Source: Selenomonadales bacterium (GTDB taxonomy: Bacteria > Bacillota > Negativicutes > RGIG982). Taken from it: a stretch of 5,393 nt of DNA. The notes under the pieces were generated by a model that was not told where the DNA came from, ran no database searches, and saw nothing but the letters and a program-made list of their open reading frames with translations. Positions 1 through 4,421 of this stretch are shown here, in pieces (position 1 is the first letter of the stretch; every line of letters starts with the position of its first letter). Made by a program: the position numbers and the translations under genes. The DNA is taken from contig JAFPBC010000125.1 in assembly GCA_017390595.1 (NCBI GenBank), positions 1 through 5,393 of the forward strand. The letters run 5' to 3'.

Positions 1-51
1 AAATGCATAGGACACATGAGCGGCAGCGGCGTTACCATCCATAGTTTTCAT
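1..51 (-). CDS. nifJ: Pyruvate:ferredoxin (flavodoxin) oxidoreductase, N-terminal 17 codons only
   Basis: The minus strand from 51 to the window edge reads MKTMDGNAAAAHVSYAF. The MKTMDGN-x-AAAHV-x-YAF signature is the start of pyruvate:ferredoxin oxidoreductase, the cytoplasmic thiamine-diphosphate and iron-sulfur enzyme that converts pyruvate and CoA to acetyl-CoA and CO2 while reducing ferredoxin. The rest of the gene lies beyond the window. The start is odd: the only good ribosome binding site (GAGAGGGG, 72-79) is 20 bases upstream of this ATG but 8 bases from another in-frame ATG (61-63). From there the reading is ATG GCA TGA AAT ATG, that is M-A-stop-N-M. Many family members begin M-x-K/R-x-MKTMDGN, so the TGA falls where a Lys or Arg codon is expected. 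I place the start at 51, the first ATG after the stop; the ATG at 40-42 is an alternative. Confidence 0.82.
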   Translation of the reverse strand, partial: MKTMDGNAAAAHVSYAF

Positions 52-71
52 ATTTCATGCCATTAAATAAT

Positions 72-79
72 CCCCTCTC
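72..79 (-). promoter_or_regulatory. Ribosome binding site for the nifJ leader ATG
   Basis: The minus strand reads GAGAGGGG, then eight AT-rich bases (64-71), then ATG at 63-61. Spacing is ideal for the ATG at 61-63 and too long (20 bases) for the ATG at 49-51, where the open nifJ frame begins. No other purine-rich site lies close to 51. Translation of nifJ as sequenced would therefore need termination at the third codon and reinitiation six bases downstream, unless the TGA is an error. Confidence 0.6.
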
Positions 80-461
80 TTTATAACAACACAGTAAGGA
101 TTTTGTATATTATTCGATCCAGTCTCACCGCATAAGACGGCTTGACAGGCACACGAATAAATATACATCATACTTAACGTACATTATAACTATACACCGA
201 TTGTCCCAAAAAGTAAAGAGATAGACACATCTTCTCGCAAAAATTCTTTCGAAATCTCATCATCATTTGCTTATTCTATTTTCAATTTTCAGTTAATTTA
301 AGATGTTTTTCGTTCTCTTTTTCACTTTCTCGGACGCTTTTCGTCCCGCAAGATACCATATTACCCCTATGGATGTCCCAATCGTATAATTATGTATCTT
401 TTTTGTATATCTTTATCATTGTATACATACATCACACATCTACTCACCATTTTTTTCGAAA
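80..461. other. Long intergenic region upstream of nifJ, no gene seen
   Basis: This AT-rich stretch between nifJ and the terminator of the ECF gene has no convincing coding region on either strand. On the minus strand a TATAAT (183-188) lies 15 bases after TTGGGA (204-209), a plausible but short-spaced nifJ promoter that would give a leader of roughly 110 bases. A weak 5-bp hairpin GGACG/CGTCC lies at 332-346. The octamer TGTCCCAA occurs twice (202-209 and 374-381), which may be chance. A long leader fits a highly expressed, regulated central-metabolism gene, but I see no known riboswitch. Confidence 0.5.
183..209 (-). promoter_or_regulatory. Candidate nifJ promoter
   Basis: On the minus strand the -35-like TTGGGA (204-209) is followed by 15 bases and a perfect -10 TATAAT (183-188). 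The spacing is shorter than the usual 17, so this is only a candidate. Transcription would start near 176. Confidence 0.35.
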
Positions 462-490
462 TAAAAACCGCGTTCGATACAGAACGCGGT
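462..490 (-). terminator. Rho-independent terminator of the ECF S-component gene
   Basis: A perfect 9-bp GC-rich stem ACCGCGTTC/GAACGCGGT (482-490 with 467-475, 6-base loop) lies about 25 bases after the ECF gene stop. On the minus strand it is followed by TTTTTATTT, so it terminates leftward transcription. Confidence 0.88.
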
Positions 491-514
491 AGTTTGTCAC
501 ATTATTTTCTTATG

Positions 515-1126
515 TTATCGTTTCATACGACGTACAGCAGCCACGAGCGGTACGATCAAGAGCACCGACACGACTGCTTCGGGGATCCCGTTCATCGTCG
601 CAACACCGACGATAACGCTCAACACCACATCGGGATCGAGCGATTTTGCCGCGGCGTATTCTGCCGCATACAAGAAATACATCATCCCCAAGACGCCGAT
701 CGTATTCGTCAGCGAACCGACAAGTGCCCCCATACCGACACCGAGCGTCTCACTCTTTTTCGCGAACGCGCGATACGTCAGATAAGCCGTGATCGCGATC
801 AAGATACGCGGCAGTACCGATACAAGCGGATTGATAAAAGCGAACGACAAAAGCGACGGTGCAGACAAGTTCTGAAAAATACTGAACAGGCCAAATATAA
901 GTCCAATCGCCATACCAACGATCGGTCCTTCCAAGATAGCACCGATAATAACAGGCAGATGCATGATCGTTGCTTTCGTCGTCGGAAGCGGAATAAATCC
1001 ATACCCCGTCAGACCAAGCACCATGCAGATACCCGATAACATCCCGATAATAACCAATTTTCTCAGTTTAGTGCGGTCGCGAGGTACCGCCTGTCGAGTT
1101 GGTCTATTGTTCGTTTTTGTTGCCAT
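515..1126 (-). CDS. ECF transporter S component (substrate-binding membrane subunit)
   Basis: This 203-residue, strongly hydrophobic protein has about six membrane segments, roughly at residues 24-45, 56-72, 73-86, 100-120, 129-155 and 166-197. The segment with KATIMHLPVIIGAILEGP followed by a glycine-rich helix (residues 51-84) is typical of ECF_trnsprt-family S components. These bind a vitamin or other micronutrient in the membrane and work with a shared energising module (T protein and two ATPases). That module is not here, so this is probably a group II S component using one encoded elsewhere. The first ~22 residues form a basic cytosolic extension rich in Arg and Lys. The ATG at 1124-1126 is preceded by AAGGGGG (1139-1145), 12 bases away, somewhat long. 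The gene has its own promoter and terminator. Substrate is not determinable from sequence: a vitamin such as pantothenate or folate is possible, with no riboswitch or neighbour to decide. Confidence 0.85.
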   Translation of the reverse strand: MATKTNNRPTRQAVPRDRTKLRKLVIIGMLSGICMVLGLTGYGFIPLPTTKATIMHLPVIIGAILEGPIVGMAIGLIFGLFSIFQNLSAPSLLSFAFINPLVSVLPRILIAITAYLTYRAFAKKSETLGVGMGALVGSLTNTIGVLGMMYFLYAAEYAAAKSLDPDVVLSVIVGVATMNGIPEAVVSVLLIVPLVAAVRRMKR

Positions 1127-1181
1127 ATAAAATTGTTTCCCCCTTACTCACATCTATTTTAATAGTATGCTGTGCATTCAT

Positions 1182-1210
1182 ATCATACTGCCCTGACCGT
1201 CATCTGTCAA
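1182..1210 (-). promoter_or_regulatory. Near-consensus sigma-A promoter for the ECF S-component gene
   Basis: On the minus strand a perfect -35 TTGACA (1205-1210), a 17-base spacer and a -10 TATGAT (1182-1187) give a strong housekeeping promoter. The predicted start near 1175 leaves a leader of only about 49 bases, too short for a typical vitamin riboswitch. Confidence 0.85.
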
Positions 1211-1252
1211 TTATTCCATGCAAAATCAGTCGAATAAGGTATATTCGGAAAA

Positions 1253-1279
1253 CAAAAAAGAGCGCAAGAACACTTGCGC
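1253..1279 (-). terminator. Rho-independent terminator of aroH
   Basis: The perfect 7-bp stem GCGCAAG/CTTGCGC (1262-1268 with 1273-1279, 4-base loop) is followed on the minus strand by CTTTTTTG. It starts 9 bases after the aroH stop codon and separates aroH from the ECF gene. Confidence 0.9.
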
Positions 1280-1287
1280 CCCACATC

Positions 1288-1647
1288 TTACTTAGTCAAA
1301 TCGGGTCTTAACACCTTCGCACCGCGCAGATACACATGCTCTATCTCACGCTGCTTCTTATCCGTATTGATAAGGAGCAATACTCTGATACACTTCTCAA
1401 GCGCATCCTCAACATCCTGCTCCTGTGCACCAAAGAGCGGTACCGTCACCCATCCGAGCCTACGTGCCCCGACCGCAGGAAATCCCGCCGTCAAGTCATC
1501 CGTCGCACTGAAGATCGCCGCACCGACATCTTCTGTCTGAAATCCATTCTTCTCTTGCATCGCACTCAACAGCTCGACTACCGCCGCAATAATTTCTTCC
1601 TTATCATTGCGCTCTACCGTGATCGCGCCACGTACACCTTGCATCAT
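1288..1647 (-). CDS. aroH: Chorismate mutase, AroH class
   Basis: A 119-residue monofunctional chorismate mutase of the trimeric AroH fold (Bacillus subtilis type, close to 127 residues), which converts chorismate to prephenate for phenylalanine and tyrosine synthesis in the cytoplasm. Aligning by eye to the B. subtilis enzyme, the catalytic and binding residues are present: Arg6 (Arg7), Phe56 (Phe57), Arg62 (Arg63), Glu76 (Glu78), Arg88 (Arg90), Tyr106 (Tyr108) and Arg114 (Arg116). The family landmarks RGAITVER, KCIRV, HVYL and VLRPDL are visible. B. subtilis Cys75 corresponds to Gly73, a tolerated-looking change. The start at 1645-1647 has AGGAGAG (1654-1660) 6 bases upstream; a second ATG follows directly. 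It stands alone, with no other aromatic amino acid gene in the window, and is divergent from the XRE regulator. Confidence 0.95.
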   Translation of the reverse strand: MMQGVRGAITVERNDKEEIIAAVVELLSAMQEKNGFQTEDVGAAIFSATDDLTAGFPAVGARRLGWVTVPLFGAQEQDVEDALEKCIRVLLLINTDKKQREIEHVYLRGAKVLRPDLTK

Positions 1648-1662
1648 ACCGATCTCTCCTAT

Positions 1663-1686
1663 CTATACTACCATACTACTATACTA
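1663..1686. repeat. Three tandem 8-bp repeats in the aroH leader
   Basis: Plus-strand units CTATACTA (1663-1670), CCATACTA (1671-1678) and CTATACTA (1679-1686) are directly tandem with one mismatch. They end just upstream of the aroH ribosome binding site. They could be a slippage-prone tract or a protein site; function unknown. Confidence 0.75.
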
Positions 1687-1767
1687 CAATTAAATAATAT
1701 TCCCCACCACACACAAAAAGTCCTGTCTATATAGGTAAAAACTTTTCCCTTTCTCTACAATTTTCAC

Positions 1768-1786
1768 CTATCCGATAGTTGCTATC
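1768..1786. promoter_or_regulatory. Candidate operator upstream of the XRE gene
   Basis: CTATCCGATAGTTGCTATC contains two overlapping perfect inverted repeats sharing the middle arm: CTATC-C-GATAG (1768-1778) and GATAG-TTG-CTATC (1774-1786). It ends 5 bases before the -35 box of the XRE promoter and lies in the aroH-XRE divergent region. A further inverted pair, ATAGGT (1731-1736) and ACCTAT (1766-1771), overlaps it. This fits a site for the XRE protein itself (autoregulation), but that is inference. Confidence 0.45.
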
Positions 1787-1791
1787 ACCAT

Positions 1792-1820
1792 TTGACGAAT
1801 CGGCTGTTCACGGATAAAAT
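1792..1820 (+). promoter_or_regulatory. Promoter of the XRE regulator gene
   Basis: The -35 TTGACG (1792-1797), a 17-base spacer and the -10 TAAAAT (1815-1820) are near consensus. The predicted start near 1827 gives a leader of about 32 bases that includes the strong AAAGGAG site at 1844-1850. Confidence 0.8.
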
Positions 1821-1858
1821 AAAATCAACATATACTTATCGCCAAAGGAGCACCGCCT

Positions 1859-2248
1859 ATGTCCATCGCCCATCGTGTACGACACATCCGAAAAGCACTC
1901 AACATGACCCAAGAAGAATTCGGCTACCATCTCGGTACCAAACGCGAAGCCATCACCTCCGTCGAGATCGGACGCGTATCCCCGAGCGGCCTTATGATAA
2001 CCGCCATCTGTGCCAAATTCAATATCAGCGAAGACTGGCTCCGCCACGGCACAGGCGAAATGTTCCTCCCGCCCACGCATGAAAAAGAACTCGTCAAATA
2101 CCTCAGCAACCTTATCGAACGCCACGACCAAGACTTCGTCCGCCACTTCCTCACCGTCCTTACCAAACTCACCCCCGACGACTGGCACACACTCGAAAAA
2201 ATATCTGCACTACTTCAAGCAGAACAAAAAGGAAGCAGTATCCGATAA
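1859..2248 (+). CDS. XRE-family helix-turn-helix transcriptional regulator
   Basis: A 129-residue protein whose N-terminal half (about residues 5-66) is a five-helix Cro/C1-type DNA-binding domain: RVRHIRKALNMTQEEFG, then an HTH around residues 17-38, then the common ISEDWLRHGTGEMF ending of this family. The C-terminal half (75-120) is predicted helical, with a PDDW-H-LEKI-ALLQ stretch that may dimerise. No ligand-binding or protease domain is present, so how it senses anything is unclear. Start: ATG at 1859 with AAAGGAG 8 bases upstream. Codon use is strongly C-ending, unlike the AT-rich cyclase-like gene downstream, so the two are probably not one acquired unit. It may repress itself and perhaps aroH through the inverted repeats at 1768-1786. 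Its targets cannot be told from sequence. Confidence 0.88.
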   Translation: MSIAHRVRHIRKALNMTQEEFGYHLGTKREAITSVEIGRVSPSGLMITAICAKFNISEDWLRHGTGEMFLPPTHEKELVKYLSNLIERHDQDFVRHFLTVLTKLTPDDWHTLEKISALLQAEQKGSSIR

Positions 2249-2266
2249 CGATACTGCTTCCTTTTT
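2228..2266. terminator. Bidirectional terminator between the XRE and cyclase-like genes
   Basis: A perfect 15-bp stem (2228-2242 with 2250-2264, 7-base loop) ends in TTTTT on the plus strand and in TTTTTG on the minus strand, so it serves both converging genes. The XRE stop codon (2246-2248) lies in the loop, so the last XRE codons form the left arm. The stop codon of the minus-strand gene (2265-2267) abuts the other side. Confidence 0.92.
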
Positions 2267-2954
2267 AGTTAATCTCACAATTTTTCTCATTTTGAACATA
2301 CCGTTCAAGCCACTCGTATTTTTGTAGAACACTCTCATTATAGACATTATCTCGTTTCCCTTGTTCAACGAGTTTTTTCATTTTTCTTATTAAATAATCC
2401 TTTCCGTTACCAGTATTCGAAAGAATATCAATAAACCAAACCCCATCAAAATCCTGTTTTATCCCCCACCATTTCATGCCTTCTGCTCTCATCCAATTAT
2501 ACAACTCTTTACTTATGACAACGCGTGGAAAAATAGCAACCTTTCTTTCCAAATCATGTGCATCTACCAATGCTTTTCCCCAAATCATCCTTTCATCAAC
2601 ATACAGTTTTCCGATCGTAACTCCACCTCTAAAAAGCAACTCTTTTTCCAGTGCTGTTCCTAAAAATATGCTTACAAAAGAAATAAACTCCATGATTTTT
2701 ATACATCTATGCATAGTCATTATTTCATATTTTTCAGGAATCTTCCGCACAAAGGCAATATTATCAGAAAAAACAACTATCCTTATATCATTAAAATATT
2801 CTTTATATACTTCATATGCCGTTCGTCTGGTATTCTCAAACACCTCTTTTATCTTTGCTAAAACCTCTTGGCTTCTGTCACTTCCCATTATTTTAGAAGC
2901 ACCAAGCAAATCTAAGAATGCAACGATGTATCGTTTTTCTTCTAAGTCTTTCAC
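2265..2954 (-). CDS. Class III nucleotide cyclase-like protein, orphan, possible defence gene
   Basis: A 229-residue soluble protein that I recognise only by layout. Motifs in order match a class III nucleotidyl cyclase domain: AFLDLLG (12-18) like the F-x-DI-x-GF strand with the first metal Asp (Asp15); VVFSDNIAF (60-68) like the second metal-Asp hairpin (Asp64), 49 residues on; FRGGVTIGKLY (108-118) like R-x-G(I/V)-x-x-G; WGKALVDAHDLE (125-136) like G-x-x-VN-x-A-x-RLE; and FPRVVIS (142-148) like the closing strand. The usual transition-state Asn and Arg are not in place (Val130 and Asp134 align there by eye), so substrate and activity are uncertain. No sensor or membrane segment is clear. 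Start is GTG with GGAGGGG upstream (2962-2968, 7-base spacer); the methylase remnant stops one base before it, implying former translational coupling. It is visibly more AT-rich than its neighbours, suggesting transfer. A Pycsar-like or other signalling role is possible, but no effector gene is present. Confidence 0.6.
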   Translation of the reverse strand: MKDLEEKRYIVAFLDLLGASKIMGSDRSQEVLAKIKEVFENTRRTAYEVYKEYFNDIRIVVFSDNIAFVRKIPEKYEIMTMHRCIKIMEFISFVSIFLGTALEKELLFRGGVTIGKLYVDERMIWGKALVDAHDLERKVAIFPRVVISKELYNWMRAEGMKWWGIKQDFDGVWFIDILSNTGNGKDYLIRKMKKLVEQGKRDNVYNESVLQKYEWLERYVQNEKNCEIN

Positions 2955-2955
2955 T

Positions 2956-3105
2956 TTATTTCCCCTCCGTTAACTGCTGATACATCTTCATCAATTCTGC
3001 GACACATCCGCTTTCACTATTGAGCTTGCCCCAGAATCCGTATGCTTCCATAACGGCTCGGTCATTGGCACGATGCGCTCTGCGCAGCTCTATCAGTATC
3101 GTCCT
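2956..3105 (-). pseudogene. C-terminal remnant of a DNA methyltransferase
   Basis: The minus-strand frame open from 3105 to the TAA at 2956-2958 encodes 49 residues. From residue 6 they read ELRRAHRANDRAVMEAYGF, then a linker and CVAELMKMYQQLTEGK. This is the characteristic tail of class I SAM-dependent DNA methyltransferases found in Type II (MmeI-like) and related restriction systems: L-x-x-AH-x-x-ND-x-AV-x-x-AYGF...CVA-L-x-x-x-Y. The catalytic domains are absent. An in-frame TAA (3106-3108) closes the frame five codons before the recognisable part starts at 3090. No usual start codon with a good ribosome binding site exists; an AAAGG lies 6 bases before a CTG codon, which is weak. The tail runs straight into the cyclase-like gene (one base gap), so the two were probably adjacent genes before a deletion or rearrangement. 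Confidence 0.75.
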
Positions 3106-3120
3106 TTACCTTATCAGTAT
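3091..3120. repeat. Pair of 9-bp direct repeats at the methylase break
   Basis: TATCAGTAT occurs at 3091-3099 and 3112-3120, period 21 bases. The first copy directly abuts the point (3090/3091) where methylase similarity ends. The second overlaps the -10 box of the promoter reading into the remnant. It may be a recombination scar or a two-site operator on one face of the helix. Confidence 0.55.
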
Positions 3121-3124
3121 AGCA
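3116..3124 (-). promoter_or_regulatory. Extended -10 promoter for the remnant and cyclase-like gene
   Basis: The minus strand reads TGCTATACT, a TGn extended -10 with TATACT at 3116-3121. The -35 region at the right spacing (3139-3144, TTTTTG) is poor, as is common with extended -10 promoters. It sits between the nitroreductase terminator and the methylase remnant and would start a transcript near 3109, about 155 bases before the cyclase-like start codon. Confidence 0.55.
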
Positions 3125-3152
3125 TATTTTGTCGGAAACAAAAAATCATCAC

Positions 3153-3194
3153 AGAAAAAGAGTGAACAGAACGCTGTCTGTTCACTCTTTTTCT
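3153..3194 (-). terminator. Terminator of the Crp-DUF5714-nitroreductase operon
   Basis: A perfect 18-bp stem (3153-3170 with 3177-3194, 6-base loop ACGCTG) starts at the nitroreductase stop codon. On the minus strand the descending arm carries TTTTTCT, giving the T-run. It insulates the operon from the cyclase-like unit. Confidence 0.88.
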
Positions 3195-3712
3195 TATCTG
3201 TATTGTACCTTCGTAAAATCGGCTTCATCCCCTGTATGCGGCTTCATTTCTACGGCAGGAATACCAAGCGGCAGGATGCCGACGATGCGGTATTCGTCCG
3301 CGAGTTTGAGGAGCTGTCTGACGGCAGTCTCTGCATCGCGCCCATCTCCTGTCTTTCTGAGATGCACTTGGCACCAGCAGTTGCCGACACCAAGATCGGT
3401 CGCCATCAAGCTCATATATGAAAGCGCGATAGAGGAGTCTTCTATCCACGTATCGGCGTTCTTCTCGCTTGCGATAACGACGATGGCGGCACTACTATCT
3501 GCTATCATGGCAGAGCCGTATTCTTTTACCTCTGACATTTTTTTGAGCATCGCTTTATCTTGTACTACGATGAATTCGCACGGTTTACGATTCATACTGG
3601 TCGGTGCGATAAGACCTGCCTTCAATATCCGTTCCAACTTATCCGCAGGAATCGGTTCATCGGTATATTGTCTAACGCTTCTTCTCTTGAGCATAACATC
3701 GTTCAATTCCAT
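3194..3712 (-). CDS. Nitroreductase-family FMN oxidoreductase
   Basis: A 172-residue flavoprotein of the nitroreductase superfamily, which uses FMN and usually NAD(P)H to reduce nitro compounds, quinones or other acceptors. FMN phosphate-binding residues are visible as RRSVRQY (10-16), followed by IAPTSMNRKPCEFIVV (35-50), the usual flavin-ring loop. The dimer-forming helix SIALSYMSLMATDLGVGNCW (94-113) and a C-terminal GILPLGIP (145-152) complete the fold. Length is at the short end of the family. ATG start at 3710-3712 with AAGGGTGG upstream, and only 22 bases after the DUF5714 stop, so it is the last gene of an operon. Substrate unknown; being in a Crp/Fnr-led operon opposite a 4Fe-4S protein, a redox or nitrosative-stress role is plausible. 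Confidence 0.9.
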   Translation of the reverse strand: MELNDVMLKRRSVRQYTDEPIPADKLERILKAGLIAPTSMNRKPCEFIVVQDKAMLKKMSEVKEYGSAMIADSSAAIVVIASEKNADTWIEDSSIALSYMSLMATDLGVGNCWCQVHLRKTGDGRDAETAVRQLLKLADEYRIVGILPLGIPAVEMKPHTGDEADFTKVQYR

Positions 3713-3734
3713 TGATCATCCACCCTTTCATGTA

Positions 3735-4421
3735 TCATACGCAATGATACGGACATCTCATCTGGAGACATTGGTTGTTTTTTTGTGTATGACCGCATAA
3801 CGGTAGCGTACATTTCATTTCGATACCAAGTTCTTCTTTTACCAAAGAAACTGCTTCCAATATAGCGGTATAGGAGTTACGTTTGCAGCATCTCGGACCA
3901 CCGATCGCTCCGATTTTCGAGAGTGCACGTGAGGTCATCGTATTGGCAAGACCCCACTCTCGCTCGGATAGTGGCGTAGCCTTCATAATGATGGAAACAA
4001 ACATTCCCGTACTGATAGCCGCACCACATGCTCCCCAAAAGCCGCAAGTGCCGCCGGGAACTTTGGCACCTCGTCTCTGCATCTCGACCAAAGCAGGCAT
4101 CAATTCTATGTCACCGCCCGCATTGTGATAAGCTGTAAGGAGTGCACTGCCGACAATGGTATGATGCTCGGGCCCATGCATATGACAAAACGGCAGCGCG
4201 ACTAATTGTTCGAATATATCGATCGGATCGGCAGAATCCGTATTTAGGCACACATCTATGATCGTATCGACTCCCTTGGTATGACAGTCATTGCATACAT
4301 AATGTCCTTCACCGCATTGCGTATTACTCAATTCGATCTTATGGCAGATAACACATTCCATCTGTTTTTCTCTGTCAAGATAGACAAGAGGAGCCTTACA
4401 TATCAAACATTCTTCTTTCAT
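3735..4421 (-). CDS. DUF5714 cysteine-rich protein of unknown function
   Basis: A 228-residue protein matching the DUF5714 family by its core signatures FCHMHGPEHH (78-87) and GGTCGFWGACGAAISTG (123-139). It has 18 cysteines. The N-terminus holds CxxC pairs at Cys5/Cys8 and Cys23/Cys26 and more cysteines at 36, 43 and 46, like a zinc-ribbon or double zinc-finger module. The His cluster (80, 82, 86, 87) with Cys126/Cys132 could bind a metal or an iron-sulfur cluster. Cys178-Cys179 and five cysteines at 204-227 follow. No membrane segment is expected, although 128-146 is glycine- and alanine-rich. Function is not established; homologues occur in anaerobes. Its ATG overlaps the Crp/Fnr stop as ATGA (4418-4421), with AAGGAG (4429-4434) 7 bases upstream, so translation is coupled. 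I infer a metal-dependent redox or metal-handling role; the reaction is unknown. Confidence 0.82.
   Translation of the reverse strand: MKEECLICKAPLVYLDREKQMECVICHKIELSNTQCGEGHYVCNDCHTKGVDTIIDVCLNTDSADPIDIFEQLVALPFCHMHGPEHHTIVGSALLTAYHNAGGDIELMPALVEMQRRGAKVPGGTCGFWGACGAAISTGMFVSIIMKATPLSEREWGLANTMTSRALSKIGAIGGPRCCKRNSYTAILEAVSLVKEELGIEMKCTLPLCGHTQKNNQCLQMRCPYHCV

Noticed and set aside
142..167. TTGACA (142-147) with TATACA (162-167) on the plus strand as a promoter
   Set aside because: The spacer is only 14 bases and no rightward gene or RNA follows.
174..266. A 30-codon minus-strand frame starting with three ATG codons
   Set aside because: No ribosome binding site precedes it and the peptide shows no recognisable features; it lies in the nifJ leader and promoter region.
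392..1039. A 215-codon open frame on the plus strand
   Set aside because: It lies opposite the ECF S-component gene, its product is an Arg/His/Asp-rich low-complexity shadow with no family resemblance, and it has no ribosome binding site.
1127..1175. A vitamin riboswitch before the ECF S component
   Set aside because: The mapped-looking promoter leaves about 49 bases of leader, with no recognisable riboswitch core.
2265..2954. Calling the cyclase-like gene a Pycsar uridylate/cytidylate cyclase
   Set aside because: No effector gene (membrane or TIR protein with a cyclic-nucleotide domain) is adjacent, and I could not match the specific pyrimidine-selecting residues by eye.
2476..2973. A 165-codon open frame on the plus strand
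   Set aside because: It is antisense to the cyclase-like gene, whose motifs, GTG start and ribosome binding site are much better supported.
3091..3120. Target-site duplication of an inserted mobile element
   Set aside because: Only 12 bases lie between the two 9-bp copies and there is no transposase or terminal inverted repeat.
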